In this document: one piece after another, positions 26,178 to 35,900 of the stretch
Layout: each line of letters starts with the position of its first letter
Numbering within the stretch: position 1 is the first letter of the stretch
Assembly: GCF_000633535.1 (NCBI RefSeq)
Contig: NZ_AYMR01000007.1
Location: forward strand, 62,001 to 126,000
Direction: 5' to 3'
DNA length: 64,000 bases
Source of the DNA: Leifsonia aquatica H1aii
GTDB taxonomy: Bacteria > Actinomycetota > Actinomycetes > Actinomycetales > Microbacteriaceae
Made by a program: the position numbers and the translations under genes
Notes under the pieces: generated by a model
What the model was told of the DNA's origin: nothing
Databases searched by the model: none
What the model saw: the letters and a program-made list of their open reading frames with translations, nothing else

Positions 26178-26248
26178 GCGGGTCAGCATATACGAAACTC
26201 GGCAGTTCCGGATCTAATCTGTTCAGAAATTCATCTACACTGGAGGAG
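26178..26248. promoter_or_regulatory. Divergent leaderless promoters of the MFS and TetR genes
   Basis: Minus strand: TATGCT (26190-26185), 7 bases, ATG at 26177. Plus strand: TACACT (26236-26241), 7 bases (a GGAGGAG run that could also act as a ribosome site), ATG at 26249. The 71-base gap must hold the TetR operator; I see no perfect long palindrome. Confidence 0.5.
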
Positions 26249-26878
26249 ATGGACATCTCAGCACCCGCCCCCGCGACGAAGCTCGGGCGCAAACGGGACC
26301 ACACGAGGGACCCCGAGATCCTCGACGCCGCCCTCGACGTGCTCGCCGAGACCGGGTACGACCGCATGACGATCGACCTGGTCGCCGCGCGGGCGAAGGC
26401 AGGCAAGGCGACCGTCTACCGCCGGTGGGCCTCGAAGGCCGACCTCGTGATCGACGCCGTCGCCTGCATGAAGAAGGGCGACATCGACTTCGACGCCCTT
26501 CCCGACACGGGCACGCTGCGCGGCGATCTCGTCGCCATGATGAAGCCGCACACGATCGTCGACGCCGAGAAGAAGCTGCAGATCATGGCCGGGCTGGTCT
26601 CGATGCTGGCGAACGATCCGGGTCTCGCCGACGCCGTGAACGAGGCGATCGTCGAACCACGCGCCTCCGTCAACCGCATCTTCCTGCGCCGCGCCGTCGA
26701 GCGCGGCGAGATCCCGGCCGACGCCGACATCGAGAAGCTGGCGCTCATCGCGCCCGCGATGGCGTCCTACCGGGTGCTCATCCTGCGCAAGCCGGTGGAC
26801 CGGGAGTTCCTGCTCTCGGTGATGGACGACGTCCTGCTCCCGGCCGTCGGGATCAGGCGCACGTCCACGCCACGATGA
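26249..26878 (+). CDS. TetR-family repressor of the efflux pump
   Basis: A 209-residue TetR regulator with N-terminal helix-turn-helix (I-L-D-A-A-L-D-V-L-A-E-T-G-Y-D; K-A-G-K-A-T-V-Y-R-R-W-A-S-K-A-D-L-V) and a TetR_C-type ligand domain. Divergent from the DHA2 pump, so it most likely represses it until a substrate binds. Its 3' end overlaps by 26 bases the convergent exported-protein gene at 26853. Confidence 0.92.
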   Translation: MDISAPAPATKLGRKRDHTRDPEILDAALDVLAETGYDRMTIDLVAARAKAGKATVYRRWASKADLVIDAVACMKKGDIDFDALPDTGTLRGDLVAMMKPHTIVDAEKKLQIMAGLVSMLANDPGLADAVNEAIVEPRASVNRIFLRRAVERGEIPADADIEKLALIAPAMASYRVLILRKPVDREFLLSVMDDVLLPAVGIRRTSTPR

Positions 26879-27332
26879 GGCTGAGGGCTCCGAGGACGGT
26901 CGTGATCGTCCGGGTCTGCAGCGAGACGGGCGATGTCCAGGTCCCGTAGTTCGCGGTGACGGTGACCGTGCTGGTGCCCAGCAGCGTCAGAGTCGCTCCG
27001 GTGACGTTGCCCGAGGTCGCCGGGGCCGCGACCGTCGTGCTGCCGGAGCCGGCGGTGCCGCTCCAGGCGATCGTGTAGCTCTGCGGGGCGAGCGCGTTGC
27101 CGCCGGTCGGGGCGGCCGTCCAGGTGATGGGGATGTTCGCGGCGAGCAGTCCGCCCGACGAGCCGCAGGCCACGGTGGGCACCGCCCCCAGCACTCCGGC
27201 CGTGGCCGTGGCGGTGACGTAGGTCGACCGGGACCACCCGGCCTGCGCCGGGGCGCCTCCGGAGACGCCGATCAGGCCGGCAGCGGCGAGCACGACGGCT
27301 GCCAGGGCCACGAGGCGGAGGGCTCGTCTCAC
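26853..27332 (-). CDS. Small exported beta-rich protein, last gene of the SipW surface operon
   Basis: A 159-residue protein with a signal peptide (V-L-A-A-A-G-L-I-G...A-P-A-Q-A-G) and a Thr/Ser/Gly-rich beta domain. Two Cys (about 68 and the penultimate residue) could form a disulfide. I recognise no family. The GTG start overlaps the stop of the SipW-type gene (GTGA), so the two are translationally coupled; it is probably a surface or pilus-like component of this operon. Confidence 0.72.
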   Translation of the reverse strand: MRRALRLVALAAVVLAAAGLIGVSGGAPAQAGWSRSTYVTATATAGVLGAVPTVACGSSGGLLAANIPITWTAAPTGGNALAPQSYTIAWSGTAGSGSTTVAAPATSGNVTGATLTLLGTSTVTVTANYGTWTSPVSLQTRTITTVLGALSLIVAWTCA

Positions 27333-28660
27333 GACGGCTCCTCGGCGGTCGGCGGCGTGCGCTGCGTCCGGTGGCGTCGCGCGCCCGCTGCCGTCGCGAT
27401 CGCCGCGCCGGCGGCCACCGCTCCACCGGCGAGCAGCGGCGGCAGAAGCGGGGGAGCCGAACCGGTGGGGGCGAGCGCCACGGGCGGCGCGGCCGCGCGG
27501 GCGTCGTCGGCGGAGGTCCACGCCCACACCTCGAGATCGGCGGAGCCGGACGACGTGCCGGACTCCAGGGTGACGTCGACGGCGAGCCAGCGCTGCTCGC
27601 TCGACGGCATGGCTCCGACGGCGATCACGCCCGCGGGCGCCGCGGGTGCGTCGGTGGACGCTCCGGTCCCGGCGAGCAGGACGGGGAGCGGAGTGGTCCC
27701 GAGCAGCGTCTGCAGCGTGCCCGGGCAGGCGGTTCCCGCCCAGCGCACCGAGCAGGAGCGCACGGAGACGTCGAGCGCCGCGGTGAGCGGTCCGGTCGAG
27801 GACAGGCCGAGGCCGACGGTGGCGGGAGCGGGCGGTGCGGCCGCGACGCCGACCTCCCACGGTACGGCGACGCCCGGGCGGAGGTCGGCGAAGGCGGCGG
27901 GATCGGCGATGGACGTGAGCGTCAGGTAGCGGCTCGAGGACACGGACTCGTCCGCTCGTGCCGGGGCGGGCGAGGCGAGCACGAGCGCGGAGGAGGCGCC
28001 GGCGACCACGAGCAGCAGCAGCGCGCCGCCGACTCCGCCCGGGCCGCGGCCGGCAGCGCGGGACCGCCGACGGCGTTCCGAGCGCCTCGGGTCGTCGTCG
28101 CCGCGTGGCCAGAAGGCCCAGGCGACCAGGACGGTGGCCGCCAGTGTCGCGCTCCCGAGGAAGAACGGGTTGGAGAAGAAGGCGATCACCTGGGCTCCGC
28201 CGGGGACGCTGGCGATCACGAGCCGCACGTGCGAGACATCGTACGGAGCCGGGTCGTTCTCGGCGTTCGCGTCGCCGCGCAGCACGAGTTCGACGCGCCC
28301 GCCGCTCCGCGGCTGAGCGGATACCACCCGGTGCGTGATCGGCAGCGCGCCGCGCCGATCGACGGTCACGACGTCTCCGACGCGTGCCTCGCCCGCCGGG
28401 ATCTCGCGGACCAGGGCGACGGCTCCGGCCGGGATGGTGGGGCTCATGGACCCCGTGCTGAACAGGATGAGGGTGATGTGGAAGACGGCTGCGGCGATCG
28501 CGCCGAGGATGCAGAGGGCTCCGGCGATGGAGGCGACCGTGAGCAGCACGTCACCGGCCCGGGACGCCGCCCGTCGGGCGGTGCGTCCGCCGGACGGGGC
28601 GGCGGCGTGGGCGATCGGCGCCTCGCCTGCGCGCTGCTCGGTCCCCTCGCGGATGCTCAC
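27329..28660 (-). CDS. SipW-type signal peptidase fused to a LAPTG surface domain
   Basis: A 443-residue fusion. Residues about 38-195: S26B signal peptidase of the archaeal/ER (SipW) type with catalytic Ser71 (S-T-G-S-M-S-P-T) and His110 (I-T-H-R-V-V) and R-G-D-A-N-A-E-N-D-P. It would process the alternate-type signal peptides of its neighbours. Then an Arg cluster, a second signal-like helix (about 215-240), an extracellular beta domain, and L-A-P-T-G-S plus helix plus A-R-R-H-R, a class-E sortase signal. Usual SipW proteins are about 190 residues; the extra half is a surface protein in the same frame, with no stop between. GTG start after aggggagg-like ribosome sequence. Confidence 0.85.
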   Translation of the reverse strand: MSIREGTEQRAGEAPIAHAAAPSGGRTARRAASRAGDVLLTVASIAGALCILGAIAAAVFHITLILFSTGSMSPTIPAGAVALVREIPAGEARVGDVVTVDRRGALPITHRVVSAQPRSGGRVELVLRGDANAENDPAPYDVSHVRLVIASVPGGAQVIAFFSNPFFLGSATLAATVLVAWAFWPRGDDDPRRSERRRRSRAAGRGPGGVGGALLLLVVAGASSALVLASPAPARADESVSSSRYLTLTSIADPAAFADLRPGVAVPWEVGVAAAPPAPATVGLGLSSTGPLTAALDVSVRSCSVRWAGTACPGTLQTLLGTTPLPVLLAGTGASTDAPAAPAGVIAVGAMPSSEQRWLAVDVTLESGTSSGSADLEVWAWTSADDARAAAPPVALAPTGSAPPLLPPLLAGGAVAAGAAIATAAGARRHRTQRTPPTAEEPS

Positions 28661-28679
28661 CTCGCCTCCCTTCCCGTCC

Positions 28680-29318
28680 TCAGTTCGATGTGGCGACGAA
28701 CTGCCAGGTGGCCGTCGTCGTCTTGCCCTGGAGGCTGTTGGGGGCGCCCGCGGGCAGGGTGACCTCGAAGCAGAATCCTGTCGCGGCGCCCGGCGCCGAG
28801 CTCGTCGCGGCGGCGAGGGCGTTGGTGACGCCGGCCTCCTGCCCCGCCGTCAGCGCCCGTGTGGTGGCCGCCGCCCCGACCACGAAGGTCGGCGTGCCGG
28901 TGAAGGCGGCGGCGTTGCAGGTCGCCGTGGTGCGCACCACACGGTAGACGAGCGCGGCGCCCAGTGTGGCCGCGTCCGTGCCGCCGAGGACCGCCCCGTT
29001 CAGCACCGCGGTGCCGGCGACCGAGTTGGCCGTCGTCTGGATCAGCACGGGGAAGTACTGGGAGAGTCCCGGGGCGAACGGTCCGGCGAACGTGACCGAC
29101 GCTCCCGGCGAGACCGAGTTGTCGGCGTATGCGCCGCCGTTGACACTCGACTGGGTGTTGAACACCGACGAGGTGAACGACCCGGTCGCGTACTCCTGAT
29201 CGGTCCAGCTGGCGAGAGTCACGGCCGCGCCCACCCCGAGCGCGAGGCCCGCGGCGAGCACCGCCCGCAGCCGGAGGGCCCGAACACTCCGGCTGCGGTA
29301 CGGCCGCCCCTCACGCAT
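28680..29318 (-). CDS. Alternate-signal-peptide (TasA/camelysin-like) surface protein A
   Basis: A 212-residue exported protein. Its leader, L-R-A-V-L-A-A-G-L-A-L-G-V-G-A-A-V-T-L-A followed by S-W-T-D-Q-E-Y-A-T-G-S-F, is the SipW-dependent type known from TasA-like proteins, where cleavage occurs just before or in the W-x-D segment. The mature part is a beta-rich Thr/Ala/Gly protein with two Cys. The signal-peptidase gene is next downstream and a paralog lies 3 bases upstream. Possibly a fibre-forming or matrix protein; function is inferred from context only. Confidence 0.8.
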   Translation of the reverse strand: MREGRPYRSRSVRALRLRAVLAAGLALGVGAAVTLASWTDQEYATGSFTSSVFNTQSSVNGGAYADNSVSPGASVTFAGPFAPGLSQYFPVLIQTTANSVAGTAVLNGAVLGGTDAATLGAALVYRVVRTTATCNAAAFTGTPTFVVGAAATTRALTAGQEAGVTNALAAATSSAPGAATGFCFEVTLPAGAPNSLQGKTTTATWQFVATSN

Positions 29319-29321
29319 GGA

Positions 29322-29930
29322 CTACTGGCTCGCCGCCTGGAACTGCCAGGTGGCCGTGCCGGTCTGCCCTTGCGCGAGACCCGCCCCGCCCGTGACCTTG
29401 AAGCACAGGAAGACCGGCGCCCCCGCCGCTCCTCCCGTCCCCTGGGTCAGGGGGAACGTGGTCGATCCGGGCACCGTGCTCAGGGCCGTCCCTGCGGGGA
29501 CGAGGTCGGTGCCTGTGGTGCTGGCCGTGCAGCCGAACGTCGCCGTCTGCATCAGTTCGTAGGTGAGGTTGGTCACGGTTCCCGTCGTGGCCGCGCTCGA
29601 GATCGTGACCACGGCCGGGTTGGTGGTGTTCGCCGCCAGCTCGACCGCGAACGGCGCCGCGGTGACGGCCCCCGGAGAGAGCGTCGCGGCGTTGACGGTG
29701 AACCCGAGGGTCGCGGGCGAGCCCACCGTCGCGTGATCGGTGTAGGTGGTCCCGTCGATGCTGCCGACGAGGTTGAAGGTGCCCGCCGTGAAGGTTCCCC
29801 GGGCGAACTCGGAGTCGTTCCAGGCGGCGAGCGTCACGGCGGCGCCGGCGCCGAGCACGAGCCCGGCGGCCAGCACGGCCTTCAGTTTGCGTCCTCGCCG
29901 GGGGGCGGGGGTCGCGTGTGTCTCAGTCAT
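29322..29930 (-). CDS. Alternate-signal-peptide (TasA/camelysin-like) surface protein B
   Basis: A 202-residue paralog of the next gene. Leader L-K-A-V-L-A-A-G-L-V-L-G-A-G-A-A-V-T-L-A, then A-W-N-D-S-E-F-A-R-G-T-F, and end T-G-T-A-T-W-Q-F-Q-A-A-S-Q, parallel to T-T-T-A-T-W-Q-F-V-A-T-S-N in protein A. Two Cys in the same relative place. The genes are separated by 3 bases and come from a tandem duplication. It lies 27 bases after the giant TIG-repeat gene, so all belong to one operon. Confidence 0.8.
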   Translation of the reverse strand: MTETHATPAPRRGRKLKAVLAAGLVLGAGAAVTLAAWNDSEFARGTFTAGTFNLVGSIDGTTYTDHATVGSPATLGFTVNAATLSPGAVTAAPFAVELAANTTNPAVVTISSAATTGTVTNLTYELMQTATFGCTASTTGTDLVPAGTALSTVPGSTTFPLTQGTGGAAGAPVFLCFKVTGGAGLAQGQTGTATWQFQAASQ

Positions 29931-29957
29931 CGACTTCTCCTTTCTCAGGCCGGGCGG

Positions 29958-32900
29958 TCAGGCTCGGCGAGTGCGTCGAATCAGGACCAGGGCGCCGCAC
30001 GCGATCAGAAGGACCGCGAGACCGCCGAGGAGTGCAGCCCCACCGGAGGTGGAGCCGGTGTCGGCGAGACCGCTGCCGGTGCTCGTCGAGCCGGTGGTGC
30101 CGGTTCCGGGATCGACCGGCAGCGGCACGTCGTAGCGGTAGCCGCCGGGGAGCACGCCGTTGCCGCACTCGCCGTTCCCGACGACGGTGACATCCACGGT
30201 CCCGGTGCCCGCCGGGGCGACGGCCGTGATGGTCGCGTCGTCCACCACCGTGAACGAGGTCGCCGGGGTCGTGCCGAAGAGCACTCCGGTCGCTCCGGTG
30301 AAGCAGCCGCCCGTGATCGTCACGGTCGTCCCGCCGGCCTGCGGCCCGTGGCCCGGGTCGACGCCGTCGATGGTGGTGCCCGGGTCGTAGGTGAACGTCG
30401 CGGCCGGCGACGGTCCGACCGGGGTCGTCACCACGACCGGGACCGCGCCGGCGGGGTGCGCCGGGGTCGTGACGGTGATGGTGGTGTCGTTCACCACGGT
30501 GAAGGGCACATCCACCCCGCCGATCGTCACGCTCGTGGTCCCGGTGAAGCCGGAGCCCGAGATCGTGACGACGGTTCCTCCGAGGAACGGCCCGTGATCC
30601 GGGTCGAGTCCGGTGATGACGGGGGCGTTCGGGACCGGGTCGAAGGTGAAGTCGCCCGGCTGCGAGTCGCCGTTCGGGTGCTGGACGATCACGTCGACAC
30701 CGCCGGGCGTGTGCGCGGGGGTGGTGACGGTGATGGTGGTGTCGTTCACCACGGTGAACCCGGTGCCCGGGGTGCCGCCGAACGTGACACCCGTGGCGCC
30801 GGTGAACCCGGTGCCGGTGATCGTCACGGCCGTGCCGCCGGTCTGCGGCCCGTTGGCCGGGGCCACCGAGGTGATGGCCGGGACCGGCAGGAAGGTGAAG
30901 TCGCCCGGCTGGGAGTCGCCGTTCGGGTGCTGCACGACCACCTCGACGCCGCCCGGCGCGTGCGCCGGCGTGGTCACCGTGATCGTCGTCGCGTTCACCA
31001 CCGTGAACGCCGTACCCGCGGTGCCGCCGAAGGTGACGCCGGTCGCTCCGGTGAATCCGGTGCCGGTGATCGTCACCGCGGTGCCGCCGGTCTCCGGACC
31101 GCTCGTGGGAGCGAGGGAGGTGATGGCCGGCACGGCGAGGAAGGTGAAGTCACCGGGCTGCGAGTCGCCGTTCGGGTGCTGCACGATCACGTCGACACCG
31201 CCCGGCGCGTGCGCCGGGGTGGTCACCGTGATGGCGGTGTCGTTCACCACGGTGAACGACGTCCCGGCGGTGCCGCCGAAGGTGACGCCGGTGGCTCCGG
31301 TGAACCCGGTGCCCGTGATGGTGACGGCGGTGCCGCCGGTCTCCGGTCCGTCGGCGGGGGCCACCGAGGTGATGGCCGGCACCGCGTCGAACGTGAAGTC
31401 ACCCGGCTCCGAGGGGCCGGCCGGCGTGGTGACGACCACGTCGACGCCGCCCGGCGCGTGCGCCGGGGTGGTGGCGGTGATAGTGGTGTCGTTCACGACG
31501 GTCACGTTCGTGGCGGGAGTGCCGCCGAAGGTGACCCCGGTCGCTCCGGTGAACCCGGTGCCGGTGATGGTGACGGCCGTGCCGCCGGTCTCCGGTCCGT
31601 TGCCCGGCGCGACTCCCGTGATCACGGGCAGGGGCACGTAGGTGAACGTGGCCGGGGCCGAGTCGCCGACCGGGGCCTGCACGACCACGTCGACCGGTCC
31701 GGCCGCGTGGGCGGGGCTGGCGACGGTGATCGTGGTGTCGTTCACGACGCTGAAGCCGACCCCGGGGGTGCCGTCGAAGGTCACGCCCGTGGCGCCGGTG
31801 AAGCCGGTGCCGGTGATCGTGACGGGTGTGCCGCCGGTCACCGGTCCGCTGCTCGGCGCGAGGGAGCCGATCGCCGGGAGGGCCACGAAGGTGAACGTCC
31901 CCGGTGCGGAGTTCCCGTTCGGGCTCTGCACGACCACGTCCACGGCCCCGGGCGCGTGGGCCGGAGTCGTGACGGTGATGGTGGTGTCGTTCACGACGGT
32001 GAAGGCCGTGCCGGCGGTGCCGCCGAAGGTGACGCCGGTGGCTCCGGTGAACCCGGTTCCGGTGACGGTGACGGCGGTGCCGCCCGTCTCGGGCCCGCTG
32101 GTCGGGGCGAGCGAGGTGATCGTCGCGGCGGCCAGGTAGGTGAAGTCACCCGGCTCGGACGATCCTCCGGGCGTCGTCACGACGACTCCCACCGTTCCGG
32201 GCACGTGGGCCGGGCTCGTCGCGGTGATGGTGGTGTCGTTCACGACGGTCACGTTCGTCGCGGGGACGCCGTCGAAGGTGACCCCGGTCGCTCCGGTGAA
32301 GCCGGTGCCGCTGATGGTGACCGGCGTGCCGCCGGCCGCCGGACCGCTGCCCGGATCCACTCCGGTGATCACCGGCTGCGGCACGTAGGTGAAGGTGGCC
32401 GGGGCCGAGACGCCGACCGGGGTCTGCACCACCACATCGACCGGTCCGGCCGCGTGGGCAGGACTGATGGCGGTGATCGTGGTGTCGTTCAGGACGGTGA
32501 AGCCGGCGGCCGGAGCCCCGTCGAAGGTCACGCTCGTGGTCCCGGTGAAGCCGGTGCCGGTGATCGTGACGGTCGTCCCGCCGGCGACCGGTCCGCTGTC
32601 CGGTGCGAGGGAGGTGATCGCCGGGAGGGCGAGGAACGTGAACGTGCCGGGTCCGGACGCTCCGTTCGGGCTCTGCACGATCACATCGGTCGCGCCCGGG
32701 GCGTGCGCCGGGCTGGTGACGGTGATCGTCGTGTCGTTCACCACGGTGAACGCGGTGCCCGCGGTCCCGTCGAACGTCACCCCGGTGGCGCCGGTGAAGC
32801 CGGTGCCGGTGATGGCGACGACGGTGCCGCCCGTCTCCGGCCCGCTCGTGGGTGCGAGGGAGAGGATGGCCGGCGCCGGCAGGAAGGTGAAGTCACCGGG

Positions 32901-35900
32901 CTGCGAGTCGCCGTTGGGGTGCTGCACGATCACGTCGACCGCGCCGGGGACGTGCGCCGGCGTGGTGACGGTGATGGTGGTGTCGTTCACCACGGTGAAC
33001 GCCGTGCCGGCGGTGCCGCCGAAGGTGACGCCGGTGGCTCCGGTGAACCCGGTGCCGGTGACGGTGACGGCCGTGCCGCCCGCCGCCGGTCCGCTGGTCG
33101 GCGTCAGCGAGCTGATCGCCGGCAGCTGCAGGAACGTGAAGTCGCCTGGCTGGGAGTCGCCGTTGGGGTGCTGCACGATCACGTCCACCGCTCCCGGTGC
33201 GTGCGCCGGGGTGGTGACGGTGATGGTGGTGTCGTTCACGACGGTGAAGGCCGTGCCGGCGTCTCCGCCGAAGGTGACACCGGTCGCACCGGTGAACCCG
33301 GTGCCGCTGATGGTGACGGCGGTGCCGCCGGTCTCCGGTCCGCTGGTCGGGGTGAGCGAGCTGATCGCCGGGACCTGCAGGAACGTGAAGTCGCCTGGCT
33401 GGGATTCGCCGTTGGGGTGCTGCACGATCACGTCCACGGCCCCGGGCGCGTGCGCCGGGGTGGTGACGGTGATGGTGGTGTCGTTCACCACGGTGAAGGC
33501 CGTGCCGGCGTCCCCGCCGAAGGTGACACCGGTCGCACCGGTGAAGTTGGTCCCGGTGATGGTGACGGCGGTGCCGCCGGTCTCCGGTCCGCTGGTCGGG
33601 GCGACCGAGCTGATCGTCGGGATCGGGTCGAAGGTGAAGGCGCCGGGAGCGGAGTCGCCGTCCGGGCTCTGCACGACGACCGCCACCGGACCGGGCGCGT
33701 GCGCCGGGGTGGTGACCGTGATCGTGTTGGCGTCCACGACCGTGAACGCGGTGCCGGCCGTGCCGTCGAAGGTGACACCGGTCGAGCCCGTGAAGCCGCT
33801 GCCGGTGATGGTCACCGCCGTGCCGCCGGTCTCCGGTCCGTGGTCAGGGGCGATGGTACCGATCGCCGGTGGTCCGACCACCGGGTCGAAGGTGAAGTCG
33901 CCCGGCGCCGAGGGGCCGGCCGGCGTCGTCACGACGACATCGACCGTGCCCGGCGCGTGACCGGGGCTCGTCACCGTGATCGTCGTGTCGTTCACGACCG
34001 TGACGCCGGCACCCGGGGTGCCGCCGAAGGTGACCCCCGTGGCTCCGGTGAACCCGCTGCCGGTGATCGTCACCGCGGTGCCGCCGGTCTCCGGTCCGTT
34101 GCCCGGGGTGACGCCGGTGATGACCGGAAGCGGGAGGTAGGTGAACGTGGCCGGGGCGGAGTTCCCGACCGGGGCCTGCACGACGACGTCGACCGGTCCC
34201 GCCGCGTGGGCGGGGCTGGCGACCGTGATGGTGGTGTCGTTCGTGACGCTGAATCCCACGCCCGCGATCCCGTCGAACGTCACTCCGGTGGCCCCGGTGA
34301 AGCCGGTGCCGGTGATCGTGACGGGGGTGCCGCCGGTGACCGGTCCGCTGGGCGGCGTCAGGGAGCTGATCGCCGGGAGGGCGACGAAGGTGAAGGTGCC
34401 CGGTCCCGAGTTCCCGTTCGGGCTCTGGACCACCACGTTCGTCGCGCCGGGCGCGTGCGCCGGCGTGGTCACGGTGATCGTGGTGTCGTTGACGACCGTG
34501 AACCCGGTGCCGGCGGTGCCGCCGAAGGTGACGCCCGTGGCTCCGGTGAAGCCGGTGCCGGTGATGGTGACGGCGGTGCCGCCGGTCTCGGGTCCGCTGG
34601 TCGGGGTGAGGGAGCCGATGGTCGGGGCGGCCAGGAAGGTGAAGGTGCCGGGCCCCGAGTTCCCGTTCGGGCCCTGCACCACCACGTTCGTCGCGCCCGG
34701 GGCGTGCGCCGGGGTGGTGACCGTGATGGTCGTGTCGTTCACGACGGTGAAGTTCGTTCCGGCGGTGCCGCCGAACGTGACGCCCGTGGTGCCGGTGAAG
34801 CCGGAACCCGTGATCGTCACCGGGGTCCCGCCGGTCGCCGGTCCGCTGGTCGGGGTGAGCGAGCCGAGGACCGGTGGGACGGCGAGCGCGTTCGGCCCGA
34901 CGGAGGCGGACGCGACGTTCAGGACGAGGGCCTGCGTTCCGGGCAGGACGGACGCCCGCAGAGCGGTCTCGGTGAAGACGCCGCCCGCGGTCGCCTGGTT
35001 GTTGACGGTGAGCGCTACGACCTGACTGAGGACCGGGTTCAGCGCCGGAACGAGCGTGTTCGCCACCGGGGCGAGGACCGCCGGGCCCAGAGCGGTGATC
35101 GCGGTGCCGATCCCGTTCAGCGGGGTGAGCAGGGCCGAGAGCACGGTGGTGAGCGGGATGCCGACGGCGAGACCCGCGACGGTGATGCCGCTGGTGTTGC
35201 CGGCGAGCAGCTGGCCGATCGTCTCGTTGACCGTGATCACGGGCAGGCCGAGCACGCTCGCCGAGAGGTTGACCGTGAGCGCGTTGGTGGTGGCCGTGAG
35301 CACGTTCTGGACCTGGGTGACCAGGCCGCCGAGGATCCCGGTGATCCGGTTGCCGATCTCGCTGATGACCGCGGCACTCAGGATGTTGGTGTTGGGAGCC
35401 TGGCTCTCCAGGCCGGTGATCTGGGAGAGGTCGACCGTGACCGTGCCGGTGCCCAGGTTGATGGTGACGCCGGGGTAGGCGGCGTTGGTGATATCGCCCG
35501 TCAGCAGCGGGGCGACCGCCCCCTGGAGGTTGGAGGCGGTGACGGTCGCCGTCGTGTTGAGCACGCCGGGGATGTTCAGGATGCTCAGAGCGCTCGCCAG
35601 CGTCCCGGTCGGTCCGGCGAGGCCGTTGACCAGGTTCTGCACCGTGGTCACCTGGCCGTTGATCGCGCTGGTCAGCCCGGCGACGGTGGCGCTGTGGAAG
35701 GAGAGGCCCGCTCCGGCGATGGAGTACGAGCCGGCCGGTGCACCGGGGGCGGTCTGCGCGGCCCGCGCTCCGGTGACGCCGACCTGCAGGTCGAGCTGGG
35801 CGAGCTCGTTCAGGGTCGCGGTCGGGAGGCCGAGGGAGGTGACGGCCTGCGCGAGGTTCACGTGCAACGGTCCGGGGGCGATCCCGGGCTTGGGGGTGAT

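Noticed and set aside
30100-34880. Regular DNA repeats looked at as a possible CRISPR array
   Set aside because: Repeats are about 240 bases, coding and in frame; they are TIG domains.
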